Assembly (NCBI RefSeq): GCF_031085175.1
Contig: NZ_JAVHUY010000025.1
Coordinates: 62,001-126,000 of the forward strand
Direction: 5' to 3'
Length of the DNA: 64,000 bases
Origin: Phytohabitans maris
GTDB taxonomy: Bacteria; Actinomycetota; Actinomycetes; Mycobacteriales; Micromonosporaceae
Below, piece after piece: positions 51,076 through 59,502 of this stretch. How positions within the stretch are numbered: the first letter of the stretch is position 1; every line of letters begins with the position of its first letter. The notes under the pieces are model-generated. The model did no database searches. It saw only the letters and a program-made list of their open reading frames with translations, and had not been told where the DNA came from. A program made the translations under genes and the position numbers.

Positions 51076-53847
51076 TCACGAGATGAGGCGCTCGGCCTCG
51101 CCGGCGGGGACCGGCTCGGAGAAAAGGTGGCCCTGGCCGTAGGCGCAGCCGAGGCGGAGCAGGTGGTCGCGCTGCTCCTCGGTCTCCACGCTCTCCGCGA
51201 TGAGCTGGAGGCCGAGGTTGCCGCCCATCAGCACGATCGTGTGCACGAGCGCGCTGCTCTTGGCGTCGATGCCGAGCCGGGCCACGAACGACCGGTCGAT
51301 CTTCAAGGCGTCGATCGGCAGCCGGTGCAGCGCCTCCAGCGACGAGTACCCGGTGCCGAAGTCGTCGATGTGCAGCTCGCAGCCGAGGCTGTGCAGGTCT
51401 TCGAGCATCTTGCGGGCCAGCCCGACGTTGTTCATGATCACGCCCTCGGTGATCTCGAAGGCGAGGTTTCGCGGGTGCAGGCGGGACACCCGCAGCGCCT
51501 CCGCGACGTCGTCGACCAGCCCGCCCTGCCAGAACTGGCGGTTCGACACGTTCACGCTGATCCGCAGGTCTTCCCGGCCCGGTGTGCGCTGCCAGGCGGC
51601 CAGCTGCCGGCACGACTCGGCGATCACCCAGCGGCCGATCGGGATCGCCAGCCCGGTCTCCTCGGCCACCGCCAGGAACTGGTCCGGCAGGATCAGCCCG
51701 CGGGTAGGGTGGCGCCAGCGGATCAGCGCCTCGAACGCCCGGGTACGCCCGCCGACCAGCTGCACGATCGGCTGGTAGTGCACTTCGAGCTCGCCCCGCT
51801 CGATGGCCCGGCGCAGCTCGGTCTCGATCCGCAGCCGCCCGACCGCCTTGGCCCGCATGGCGACGTCGAAGAGCGCGTGCGAGCCCTTCCGCTGCGACTT
51901 CGACCAGTACATGGCGATGTCCGCGTCGCGCACCAGGTCCTCCGCGTCCGCGTACTGCCCGCCGCCGAGCGTGATACCGATCGATGCGGTCACCACCACC
52001 TCCTGCCCCTGCAGGCGGAACGGCGGTGCCAGCGCGGCGTGCAGGCGCCCGGCGACCTGCGTCGGCGTGTACTGGTCGGCGACCCCGTCGAGCAGGATCA
52101 GAAACTCGTCGCCGCCGAACCGGGCCGCGGTGTCCCGCTCGCGCAGGCTGTGCGAGATGCGGTTGCCCACCTGGATCAGCAGCGCGTCGCCGGCCGCGTG
52201 GCCGAGGCTGTCGTTGACCACCTTGAACCCGTCGAGGTCGACGAAGAGCACCGCGAACTCGCGGTCGTCGCGCATCGCCTCGCGGAGCCGTTCCAGGAAG
52301 AGGGCGCGGTTGGGCAGGCCGGTGAGGTGGTCGTACTGCGCCGCCACCCGCAGCCGCTCCTCCTGCTCGCGGAGCGTGGCGAGCACCTGCTGGTAGTCGA
52401 GGGCGACGGTGAGCAGCGCGGCCCAGTGGTTCATCGGCTCGCGCCCGGTGCCGGTGCCGGTCTCCACCGCGTCGACGACCGCCAGCAGTCCCCAGTCGCT
52501 ACCGTCCACTTTGACCGGTACCACGAACGTGACCGCGTCGGCGTCCTGCCGTGCCAGGTCGAGCAGGTCGGCCGGCGGAAACTCGCTCACCGGGGTCACC
52601 AGCGGCCGGTCCGCGGTCGGCTGGCCGGCGGTCGGCCTGTCGCGCCGGTAGAAGCCGACCAGGTCGAGCGACGGATCGTCGGGCACCGGGTCGGCCCAGA
52701 GCCCGAGGCAGCCGGCCCGCGCGCTGGTCCGGCCGAGCCAGCCCAGCCGGCGCGGGTCCTCCTCGTGCGCGCGGAGCAGGTCCATGCTCACCACGTACTG
52801 CTTGCTGAGGATGCCCTGCAGGTGGGTGTGCTCGCGGAAGTGCGCCCGGCCGTCGGCCGCCAGCCGGCTCACCGGCGGGAACGCGGGCGGCTCGGCGGCG
52901 CCGTCCCGGTGGCAGCCGCACGACTCGCGGACCCGGAGCGACGTGTCGACGTACCGGAGGCCGCCTGGCATCGCCTCGCCACGGATCCGGCGCACGAGCA
53001 GCTCGGCGGCGGTACGGCCGATGGCGTCGACCGGGTGGTTGACGGTGGTGAGGCGGGGCAGGCTGTACCGCGCGGCGCGCACGTCGTCGAAGCCGATCAC
53101 GGCGAGGTCTTCCGGCATCCGGTACCCGGCGTCGGCCATGCCGTGCATCAGCCCGATCGCGTTCGCGTCGGTGCCGGCGATGACCGCGGTGGCCGGCATG
53201 CCCGCCTCGACCAGGACCCGGGCGGCGGTCTCACCGCTGGACATCTGGTTGTCCTCGATCGCGAAGAGCAGCGCCGGGTCGGGCTCGATGCCGTGCCCGC
53301 GGAGCGCGTCGCGGTACGCCTCGTACCGCTGGCGGACGTCCTTGGCGCCGAGGTAGCCGGCGAACGCGATCCGCCGGTGTCCGTGCCCGGCGAGGTGACT
53401 CACCGCCTCGCGGATGCCGGTGCCGTTGTCCGGTACGACCACCGGGCAGTCCAGCTCCGGCATCTCGTGGCTGACGATGACGACCGGCTTGCCGGTGGCC
53501 TGGACGGCGGCGAGGTAGCTCGGGTACACCGCGTTGATGATCACGACGAACCCGGAGACCCGCCGCCACGCCACCGGGTACCCGAGGTCGGCGGGCTCCA
53601 CCTCGGTCTGGTTGGTGCCGGCGTCCTGGGTCTGCACCGCGACGAGCGTCGCCCCCTCGACCGCGGCGGCGCGCGCGATGCCGCGCAGCAGCCCGCCGAA
53701 GTACCAGCCGCCGAGGAAAGGCGTCAGCACACCCAGGGTCAGATCTCCCGACACCTGCGAGGCTACGCCGATCTTGCCGTCACCGCCCGGGGATCGGTAA
53801 TGACCGCGGGGCCCGGGCAGATCGCCCGGACCCCGCGGCTCGTTCAT
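51076..53847 (-). CDS. LacI-like sugar-sensor fused to GGDEF and EAL domains (c-di-GMP enzyme)
   Basis: A 923-aa cytoplasmic protein with no signal peptide and no DNA-binding HTH. Residues about 35-330 match a LacI/GalR effector domain (LTLGVLTPFLGGWYFGGLLRGIA, VVIVSHEMP, GHRRIAFAGYLGAKDVRQRYEAYRDAL, VIGFDDVRAARYSLPRLTTV). A linker with an EREEQRLR-like helix leads to GGDEF (RFGGDEFLIL near 577, intact) and then EAL (FEALIRW near 704, with the DFGTGYSSL and KIDRSF residues). ATG 53847 follows AGGTAGGAA. It lies 44 bp behind the GH6 cellulase in the same direction, so both are probably co-transcribed; a cello-oligosaccharide ligand is an inference. Confidence 0.92.
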   Translation of the reverse strand: MNEPRGPGDLPGPRGHYRSPGGDGKIGVASQVSGDLTLGVLTPFLGGWYFGGLLRGIARAAAVEGATLVAVQTQDAGTNQTEVEPADLGYPVAWRRVSGFVVIINAVYPSYLAAVQATGKPVVIVSHEMPELDCPVVVPDNGTGIREAVSHLAGHGHRRIAFAGYLGAKDVRQRYEAYRDALRGHGIEPDPALLFAIEDNQMSSGETAARVLVEAGMPATAVIAGTDANAIGLMHGMADAGYRMPEDLAVIGFDDVRAARYSLPRLTTVNHPVDAIGRTAAELLVRRIRGEAMPGGLRYVDTSLRVRESCGCHRDGAAEPPAFPPVSRLAADGRAHFREHTHLQGILSKQYVVSMDLLRAHEEDPRRLGWLGRTSARAGCLGLWADPVPDDPSLDLVGFYRRDRPTAGQPTADRPLVTPVSEFPPADLLDLARQDADAVTFVVPVKVDGSDWGLLAVVDAVETGTGTGREPMNHWAALLTVALDYQQVLATLREQEERLRVAAQYDHLTGLPNRALFLERLREAMRDDREFAVLFVDLDGFKVVNDSLGHAAGDALLIQVGNRISHSLRERDTAARFGGDEFLILLDGVADQYTPTQVAGRLHAALAPPFRLQGQEVVVTASIGITLGGGQYADAEDLVRDADIAMYWSKSQRKGSHALFDVAMRAKAVGRLRIETELRRAIERGELEVHYQPIVQLVGGRTRAFEALIRWRHPTRGLILPDQFLAVAEETGLAIPIGRWVIAESCRQLAAWQRTPGREDLRISVNVSNRQFWQGGLVDDVAEALRVSRLHPRNLAFEITEGVIMNNVGLARKMLEDLHSLGCELHIDDFGTGYSSLEALHRLPIDALKIDRSFVARLGIDAKSSALVHTIVLMGGNLGLQLIAESVETEEQRDHLLRLGCAYGQGHLFSEPVPAGEAERLIS

Positions 53848-53891
53848 TTCCTACCTGGTCCTACTCGCGTCTTACCTTGTGCTCACCCGGG

Positions 53892-55673
53892 TTACAGGGC
53901 CGGGTACGCGTTCTGCATCAGCTGCGAGAACTGAGCCGAGAACCAGGCACCCGAGATCGGAGCGCCGGAGAGCGCGCCGGTCGCGTTGTTGCCGTTACGG
54001 GCGTTGCCGCCGTACGTCGGGTCGCACATGCGGTCGAAGCCCTTGCCCTCGTTGTTCGGGATCTCGGTGCTGGAGCCGTCCGACTCGCCCGGGGGCTTGA
54101 CCCAGACGTAGGCGTCGATGCCGGTGGCCGGGTTGGCCCGCGGGCGCTCACCGAGGCCGGCACCGCTCTGGTTGCACCAGTTGCCCTTGTGGATACGGCG
54201 GTCGATCCGCGAGCCGTTGATCTGCTCGTCGAGCGTGCCCGTGGTGACCGGACCGGTCGGCCGCGCCGAGCCGCCCCAGCCGTTGCGGGAGGTGTCGATC
54301 AGCATGCCGATGTTGGACGGGAAGCCCGCCTGGACGAGCCGGGTCCGGAACGCCTGAGCGAAGCTCAGCTCGTCGTTGTACCGGTTCCAGTCGATCCACT
54401 TGGACTGCCGGTTCTGCTCGGTCACCGTGATGTACGGCTCCTGCAGGGCCGAGTAGTTGGCCGTGTTGGTGATGAAGCCGGTCACGTTGGCGATGTTGCT
54501 GCCCTGGGCGCGGGCGGCGGTGGCGAGCAGTTCGGCGGTCGGGCCGAAGTTGTCGTCCCAGCCGATCCAGCCGTGGTGCGCGGCGTCGATGTACTGGTAG
54601 GTGTTCGGGATCGCGCCAAGCTTCGCGAGGGCGTACCCGACGCCGTTCACGTAGTTGCCGTTGGCCTTCATCGTGTTGCACATCGCGGTCTCGGTCGCGC
54701 GACCCGACACGTTCGTGATCAGGTTGGGCAGCGAGTCGATCTCGATGATGTTGATGATCCGGAGGCTGCGGAACCGGGAGTCGTTCTGGTACGCGGCGAT
54801 CGGGTCGATGTACTCCGTCTTGTACCGGTCGATCTCGGTCGGGCCGAGCTCACCGTTCGACGCCAGCGCGGCACAGTCGCGGCCGGGCAGGTTGTAGATC
54901 ACGAACTGGATGTACGACGCGCCCTGGCGGATCGCCTCGAGCAGGTGGTCCTCGACGCCCATCGGGCCGTTCGAGCTGCTGCCGTCCGTACCCTCGATCG
55001 CGGCGATCCGGTCGATCCAGACCGCGGTCGGGTTGCTGGAGACCCGGCTACCGCCGGAGACGCCCTCAGCCTTGGCCTTCCACTCGGGGTTGACGTAGCC
55101 GCGGCCACCCGCGTACGGGTTGTCGACGCGCTGTCCGGGCGGGCCGGTCGTCGGGTTCGACGTCGGCGGGGTCGTGGGGGGCGTGGTCGGCGGCCGCGTG
55201 GTCGGGTTGCCGGTCGGCCCGCCGGTGGTCGGGTTGCTCGTCACGGGAGCGCCGGTGCAGGCCACACCGTTGACCGCGAACGAGGTCGGGTTGGTGTTGG
55301 TGCCCGAGTGGCTGCCGATGAAGCCGGGGTTGACGGAGCCACCGTTGGGGACCGAGCCGTTCCACGACTCGTTGGCCACCGTCACCTGGGTGCCGCTCTG
55401 GCTGAAGCGGCCGCCCCAGCCCTGCTGCACGGTCTGGCCGTTGGCGAACGAGAACGTGAGGTTCCACGAGGACCAGGCGTCACCCACGTTGCGGATCACG
55501 ATGTTGCCCTGGAACCCGTTGTTCCACGAACCGGTGACCGAGTAGGTCACGCTGCAACCCGCGGCGGCGCTGGCTGGCAAAGCCTGGATCACCGAGAGGC
55601 CGCCCAAGCCAAGCACAGCGACCGCACCGATGGCGATGCGCTGTTTCCGGGTACGACTCGAGACGAGTCTCAT
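53892..55673 (-). CDS. Secreted GH6 cellulase with N-terminal CBM2
   Basis: A 593-aa exported cellulase. A signal peptide (residues 1-37, ALPASAAA), then a CBM2 cellulose-binding domain (CSVTYSVTGSWNNGFQGNIVIRN with W residues), a Thr/Pro-rich linker (NPTTGGPTGNPTTRPPTTPP), and a GH6 catalytic domain: IYNLPGRDCAALASNGE, EIDSLPNLITN, GWIGWDDNFGP and DAYVWVKPPGESDG, which carries the acidic residues of the inverting mechanism. The last residues include the QNAYPAL end typical of exo-acting bacterial GH6 (cellobiohydrolase). ATG 55673 has AGGAG upstream. A long leader with a LacI-type operator and a terminator precedes it. Confidence 0.93.
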   Translation of the reverse strand: MRLVSSRTRKQRIAIGAVAVLGLGGLSVIQALPASAAAGCSVTYSVTGSWNNGFQGNIVIRNVGDAWSSWNLTFSFANGQTVQQGWGGRFSQSGTQVTVANESWNGSVPNGGSVNPGFIGSHSGTNTNPTSFAVNGVACTGAPVTSNPTTGGPTGNPTTRPPTTPPTTPPTSNPTTGPPGQRVDNPYAGGRGYVNPEWKAKAEGVSGGSRVSSNPTAVWIDRIAAIEGTDGSSSNGPMGVEDHLLEAIRQGASYIQFVIYNLPGRDCAALASNGELGPTEIDRYKTEYIDPIAAYQNDSRFRSLRIINIIEIDSLPNLITNVSGRATETAMCNTMKANGNYVNGVGYALAKLGAIPNTYQYIDAAHHGWIGWDDNFGPTAELLATAARAQGSNIANVTGFITNTANYSALQEPYITVTEQNRQSKWIDWNRYNDELSFAQAFRTRLVQAGFPSNIGMLIDTSRNGWGGSARPTGPVTTGTLDEQINGSRIDRRIHKGNWCNQSGAGLGERPRANPATGIDAYVWVKPPGESDGSSTEIPNNEGKGFDRMCDPTYGGNARNGNNATGALSGAPISGAWFSAQFSQLMQNAYPAL

Positions 55674-55807
55674 TCCTGTTACTCCTACTTCGTCGCGCGG
55701 CACCAGAGCGGGAGGCTCTGGCGTGGCGGGCCGCGGGCGGTTGCGGACGCGCGCCGCAGGCACGCCTAACGGGTAGCTCGCCGGCCCGGAAGGCAAGCTG
55801 GAGGATG

Positions 55808-55836
55808 GAGAAAACCCGCCCAGCCTGAAGGCTGGG
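55808..55836 (-). terminator. Intrinsic terminator inside the cellulase leader
   Basis: On the minus strand CCCAGCC, loop TTCA, GGCTGGG, then CGGGTTTTCTCC. A stable stem followed by T-rich sequence lies 135 bases upstream of the cellulase start codon, so full-length transcription needs anti-termination or read-through. Confidence 0.65.
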
Positions 55837-55932
55837 GGCAGTGGTCCCGCCGTGCGGAGCGGCTGGAGGCCGGCCCGCGTGCCCTGGCGAAGCTCACTCG
55901 CATCGGCTCCCCCGAATGCGTAGGGCGAGTCT

Positions 55933-55954
55933 TGCATGGGAGGGCTCCCATGCA
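55933..55954. promoter_or_regulatory. LacI/CebR-type operator upstream of the cellulase
   Basis: The core TGGGAGGGCTCCCA (55937-55950) differs by one base from TGGGAGCGCTCCCA, the site of the actinobacterial cellobiose repressor CebR. The flanking TGCA/TGCA makes a 22-bp inverted repeat. It lies 264 bases upstream of the ATG. Confidence 0.7.
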
Positions 55955-56081
55955 CAAGCGGCCGTCCAAGAAAGCGATTCCTAGCAGGCTTTTCGGCAAC
56001 ACGACAGATCGGACGCATCGGCGCTAGTCGATACAACGGTCTGCGCCACGACAGGCGTCGCGGTAGCTCAGAGCAACGACA

Positions 56082-56120
56082 AGCGGCGCGAGGGCTGGAG
56101 GTGACAGCCCGCGCGCCGCT
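56082..56120. terminator. Terminator-type hairpin after the methyltransferase gene
   Basis: AGCGGCGCG (56082-56090) pairs with CGCGCCGCT (56112-56120) and GGGCTG with CAGCCC, with one A-G mismatch between and a seven-base loop. It lies eleven bases after the methyltransferase stop and probably ends the liv/methyltransferase transcript. Confidence 0.7.
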
Positions 56121-56130
56121 ACGAAAAGGG

Positions 56131-56919
56131 CTACAGCGGCTTACGACCGCGAGTCGAGACGAACTGGTACGACAGCGACGCGAACGCCGGGTCCCGGGAG
56201 AGCTGGCGGAACGCGCGCAGCTGGTCCGGCGAGATCCCGGCCGCCAGCAGCCGGGGCTCCAGGGTGCGGGAGTTGAGGTCGTGCAGGGCGGCGCCGGACG
56301 AGCCGCCGGTCCAGCTCTGCGAGTGGGTGACGGTGTCCATGTCGGTGAGGCCAGCGAGGGCCATCTCGGTGTGCACGTTCTGGGCCCAGGCCAGGTCGGC
56401 GCCGCGCTCGTGCAGTGCGCCGAGGATCGCCTCCATCACCTGCTGGAAGAGCTTGGCCGCGTCATCCGTCGGCGCGGTGAGGACGCGCAGCGGCGCGGTG
56501 CAGTCGAACTCCTCCACCACCAGCCACCCGCCCGGCGCCAGGGCGCTGACCATCTCGGCCAGTACCTTGCGGCGCTCGGGCAGGTGGAGCAGGAGCAGGC
56601 GGGCGTGGATCAGGTCGTACGGGCCACCGGCCGGGGCGGGCTCGGTGCGCGCGTCGTGCCGTACCACGCTGAGGTTCTCCGTGGCCAGGAGGTGGGACGG
56701 GTCGATGTCGGAGGCCACGACGTGCCCGTCGGGGCCCACCGCGCCGGCCATCATCCGGGCGACCGAGCCGCCGCCGGCACCCGCCTCCCAGCAGGTCGCG
56801 CCGGCGCGCATGAGAGGGCGGATGCGGGCGCCGGTCAGCGGGTCGAGGAAGGCCTCCAGGGTGGCCAGTTGGGCCTCGGCCTCCGGGGCATGGTTGTCGA
56901 ACGAATAGCCGTCGGGCAC
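56131..56919 (-). CDS. SAM-dependent methyltransferase (class I)
   Basis: A 262-aa methyltransferase. Motif I CWEAGAGGGSVARMM (near residue 44), the following SDID acidic end of strand 2, then LIHARLLLLHLPERRKVL (post-motif) and GGWLVVEEFD in motif III region fit a Methyltransf_25/11-type fold. The substrate is unknown. GTG 56919 starts six bases after the LivF stop, whose GGGAGC also serves as RBS, so it is probably the last gene of the ABC operon. Confidence 0.88.
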   Translation of the reverse strand: MPDGYSFDNHAPEAEAQLATLEAFLDPLTGARIRPLMRAGATCWEAGAGGGSVARMMAGAVGPDGHVVASDIDPSHLLATENLSVVRHDARTEPAPAGGPYDLIHARLLLLHLPERRKVLAEMVSALAPGGWLVVEEFDCTAPLRVLTAPTDDAAKLFQQVMEAILGALHERGADLAWAQNVHTEMALAGLTDMDTVTHSQSWTGGSSGAALHDLNSRTLEPRLLAAGISPDQLRAFRQLSRDPAFASLSYQFVSTRGRKPL

Positions 56920-56925
56920 GATCGG

Positions 56926-57654
56926 TCAGCTCCCTTGCGGTAGTGGCTGGTCGATGCTGAGCATCGATTGGACGGTCGTGGGGTCCGCGCGCACCTGCGC
57001 GGTGGGCGCGTCGAAGACGACCCGCCCGTAATCCAGGACTGCGATCCGGTCCGCCACCTCGATCGCGTGGTCGAGCCGCTGCTCCACGAGCAGCAGGCCC
57101 AGTCCGGCCTCGGCCAGGCCGGTGACCAGGCCGCGTACCCGGGCGGCCAGGTCGAGCGCGAGCCCCTCGGAGGGCTCGTCCAGCAACAGCACCCGGGGCT
57201 GGGTGAGCAGCGCGCGGGCGATCGCGAGCATCTGCTGCTCGCCGCCGGAAAGCTGGTCGCCCCGGTGCTCCAGCCGCTCCCCCAGGCGGGGCAGGAGCTC
57301 CAGCACGCCCTTGATGGTCCACATCGGACCTTCCTGGTGCCGCGCCGCGAGCTTCAGGTGTTCGGCCACGGTCAGGCTGGGGAAGACCCGCCGTCCCTGC
57401 GGGACGATGCCGACCCCGGCCCGCGCCACCTGATGCGCGGGGCGGCCGGCCAGGTCCGTGCCGCAGATCTCCACCACGCCCGAGTACGGTCGCAGGAGCC
57501 CGGCGATCGCGTGCACCAGCGTTGTCTTGCCGGCACCGTTGCGGCCGACGAGGGCCTGCACTGTGCCCTCCTCGACGGTGAGCCCGACGCCGTGCAGCAC
57601 CCGGCCGCCGTGGTAGCCGGCGAAGAGCCCGTCGACGCGCAGAGCGGAAGCCAT
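56926..57654 (-). CDS. livF: Branched-chain-type ABC transporter ATPase, LivF
   Basis: A 242-aa ATPase: Walker A GRNGAGKTT, Q-loop VPQGRR, signature LSGGEQQ and Walker B VLLLDEPSEG. The shorter length and absence of the C-terminal extension mark the LivF (rather than LivG) subunit. ATG 57654 shares a base with the LivG stop (TGATG). One of two ATPases of the importer built by livK, livH and livM. Confidence 0.9.
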   Translation of the reverse strand: MASALRVDGLFAGYHGGRVLHGVGLTVEEGTVQALVGRNGAGKTTLVHAIAGLLRPYSGVVEICGTDLAGRPAHQVARAGVGIVPQGRRVFPSLTVAEHLKLAARHQEGPMWTIKGVLELLPRLGERLEHRGDQLSGGEQQMLAIARALLTQPRVLLLDEPSEGLALDLAARVRGLVTGLAEAGLGLLLVEQRLDHAIEVADRIAVLDYGRVVFDAPTAQVRADPTTVQSMLSIDQPLPQGS

Positions 57655-58370
57655 CACGCCACCGCCCCGCTGTACGCCTGCCGCACCGCGTGCGACACCC
57701 GGATCTCGTCCGGCGTACCGGTCGCCACGTACTGGCCGTCGCGGAGCACGGTGACCACGTCGGCGAGCGCGTAGACGAGGTCCAGCCGGTGCTCGACCAG
57801 CAGTACGGTCACATCCTCCGGCAGGTCGCGCAGCACCTCGCCGAGCCGCTCGAACTCCACAGCGGACAGTCCCGCGGCCGGCTCGTCGAGCAGGAGCAGC
57901 CGCGGTTCGCCGGCGAGCGCCATCGCTATCTCCAGCTGCCGCCGCTGCCCGTGCGACAGCCGTGCCGCCTCGGCGCCGGCCTGGGCGGCGAGCCCGAGCC
58001 GGTCGAGCAGCTCGACGGCCGTGTGCCGGGAACGCCTTACCCCGCCCCGCCGCCGGGCCGCCGCCACGGCCACGTTGTCCAATGTGGTCAGTGATGGCCA
58101 CACCGCCGGCCGCTGGTGGATCCGGCCGATCCCCAGCTGTGCCCGCCGCGCCGGCCCGTACCCGGTGACGTCCCGCCCGTCGAAGCGGATCCGGCCGCCG
58201 CTGGGCCGGATCGCGCCGGCCACGAGATCGAGCAGTGTGGTCTTGCCGGCCCCGTTCGGCCCGATGATCGCCCGCCGCTCGCCCGGCGCGATGCGCAGGT
58301 CGAGCCGGTCCACGGCGACCAGCGAGCCGTACCTCCGGGTGAGTGCCTCCGTGATCAGGACGTCCGCCAC
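57654..58370 (-). CDS. livG: Branched-chain-type ABC transporter ATPase, LivG
   Basis: A 238-aa ATPase with Walker A GPNGAGKTT, the signature LSHGQRR (non-canonical Gly to His), and Walker B LLLLDEPAAG. The reading frame extends to 58427 (MAEEDVAFGAARASE...), but AGGAGG lies four bases before GTG 58370, which begins MADVLITEALTRRYG, the normal N-terminus. The extra codons are repeat-derived. The start overlaps the TAG of the upstream 61-codon ORF (TAGTG). Confidence 0.9.
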   Translation of the reverse strand: MADVLITEALTRRYGSLVAVDRLDLRIAPGERRAIIGPNGAGKTTLLDLVAGAIRPSGGRIRFDGRDVTGYGPARRAQLGIGRIHQRPAVWPSLTTLDNVAVAAARRRGGVRRSRHTAVELLDRLGLAAQAGAEAARLSHGQRRQLEIAMALAGEPRLLLLDEPAAGLSAVEFERLGEVLRDLPEDVTVLLVEHRLDLVYALADVVTVLRDGQYVATGTPDEIRVSHAVRQAYSGAVA

Positions 58371-58538
58371 TACGCCTCCTGGTTCGCTCGCTCGTGCGGC
58401 GCCAAAGGCGACGTCTTCCTCCGCCACCCCGAAACCCCGACTCCGTCGGCGGGGCAGCTCCGTCCAGACGCCGCCGCGCCAACTCGCTCGCTCACTACGC
58501 CTCCTGGTTCGCTCGCTCGTGCGGCGCCAAAGGCGACG
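58368..58538 (-). repeat. Two perfect 46-bp direct repeats at the livM-livG junction
   Basis: Copy A 58368-58413 and copy B 58493-58538 are identical over 46 bases, with 125 bp between their starts. A third, partial copy at 58553-58573 lies at the livM end. Each carries, on the minus strand, GCGAGCGAACCAGGAGGCGT, that is a Shine-Dalgarno sequence followed by a start or stop codon. Confidence 0.9.
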
Positions 58539-58555
58539 CGCTCGCTCACTGTCAT
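58370..58555 (-). CDS. 61-codon ORF between livM and livG, built from the repeats
   Basis: ATG 58555 overlaps the livM stop (ATGA), and the frame ends TAG 58372-58370, overlapping the livG GTG (TAGTG). The translation runs MTVSERVAFGAARASE, SGRSCPADGVGVSG, then LAPHERANQEA; the last six residues repeat the LivM C-terminus (RRANQEA). AGGAGG lies six bases upstream of the ATG. It is probably translated for coupling, and may not have a function as a protein. Confidence 0.45.
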   Translation of the reverse strand: MTVSERVAFGAARASEPGGVVSERVGAAASGRSCPADGVGVSGWRRKTSPLAPHERANQEA

Positions 58556-59502
58556 GCCTCCTGGTTGGCGCGCCTGACGGCGCGCGGCGACGCCGCTCGG
58601 TCCCGACGGCCGATGCGGCGCCAGTCGAATCCCGCCACCCCGCGTGGCAGGAGGTAGGCCGTCAGCACGAACAGCGCGCCGAGGAGCAGCGGCGCGTGCC
58701 CGGGCAGCAGGCCGGAGAGCCAGTCGCGGGCGGCGAAGACGAGCGCCGTACCCGCGACCGCGCCGAGCATCGACCCGGCGCCACCGATCACCACCCCCAG
58801 CAGGAGCAGGGCGGCGGTGTCGAAGCTGAAGTCGGCCGGCGAGACGTACTGCTGGGTGGTGACCAGCAGCGCGCCACCGGCACCGGCGATCGCGCCCGCC
58901 GCGACGTACGCACCGGCCAGGTACGCCGTCACCGGGTGGCCGCTGGCCCGCATCCGCGCCTCGTCGTCGCGGCTGGCCCGCAGCAGCAGCCCGGCCGGCG
59001 AGCGGAGCGCGAGCAGCACCAGGGTGACGACCACGCCGACCACCGCCAGGGCGTACAGGTAGCGGGCCCGGTCGGAGTCGAACGCGGCCGTCGCGATCAG
59101 CCCGTCCGTGCCGCCGGTCGCCGCCTTCCACCGGCTCGCCACGGTGATCGCCAGCTCGCCGATCGCCAGCGTGATCATGAGGACGACCACGCCCCGCGCG
59201 TACACCACGAGCGCCGCGGTGAGCAGCGCGAACGCCGCGCCCACCCCGGCCGCCGCCAGCAGTTGCACCGGCGGGCCGCCCACCTCGTGGAGGCCGACCT
59301 GGGCGGCCGCGTACGCCCCGGCGGCGAACGGGGCCGTCTGCCCGAGCGTGGGCAGCCCGGTCACGCCGGTCAGCAGCGCCACGCTCACTCCGACCAGGCC
59401 GAGCACGAGCAGCCGGGAGAGCGTGGCCGTCGTGTAGTCGTCGACGAGCCAGGGCACCGCCACCGCGAGAGCGACGGCAGGGAGCAGAACAAGCCACTTC
59501 AT
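58552..59502 (-). CDS. livM: Branched-chain-type ABC transporter permease, LivM
   Basis: A 316-aa permease with about eight to ten helices, beginning LVLLPAVALAVAVPWLV and containing the GLPTLGQTAPFAAGAYAAAQ block (LivM signature) and the LLRASRDDEARMRASGHPV EAA-like loop. ATG 59502 overlaps the LivH stop (ATGA). The tail RRDRAASPRAVRRANQEA is shaped by the junction repeat and differs from normal family ends. Confidence 0.9.
   Translation of the reverse strand: MKWLVLLPAVALAVAVPWLVDDYTTATLSRLLVLGLVGVSVALLTGVTGLPTLGQTAPFAAGAYAAAQVGLHEVGGPPVQLLAAAGVGAAFALLTAALVVYARGVVVLMITLAIGELAITVASRWKAATGGTDGLIATAAFDSDRARYLYALAVVGVVVTLVLLALRSPAGLLLRASRDDEARMRASGHPVTAYLAGAYVAAGAIAGAGGALLVTTQQYVSPADFSFDTAALLLLGVVIGGAGSMLGAVAGTALVFAARDWLSGLLPGHAPLLLGALFVLTAYLLPRGVAGFDWRRIGRRDRAASPRAVRRANQEA

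Larger units (their letters stand above)
55674..56130 (-). promoter_or_regulatory. Cellulase leader region (457 bp): operator, structured leader and terminator
   Basis: Reading in the direction of the cellulase gene: a GC hairpin (56082-56120) ends the methyltransferase unit; a LacI-type palindrome follows at 55933-55954; then about 100 bases with several stems, including GCAT/ATGC with CGG/CCG around 55902-55921; an intrinsic-terminator-like hairpin (55808-55836); and finally the RBS. An open frame through the region gives a Pro/Arg/Ser-rich peptide without RBS, not considered a gene. The region looks like an attenuator or riboswitch, but I do not recognise its class with certainty. Confidence 0.6.

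Noticed and set aside
55674-55960. GEMM (c-di-GMP-I) riboswitch in the cellulase leader
   Set aside because: The conserved GACGCAAAGC-type core and tetraloop receptor were not found; left as unassigned structured leader.
53892-56036. Cellulase frame extended to 56036
   Set aside because: The added 121 codons have no RBS and cover the operator and terminator; signal peptide begins at ATG 55673.
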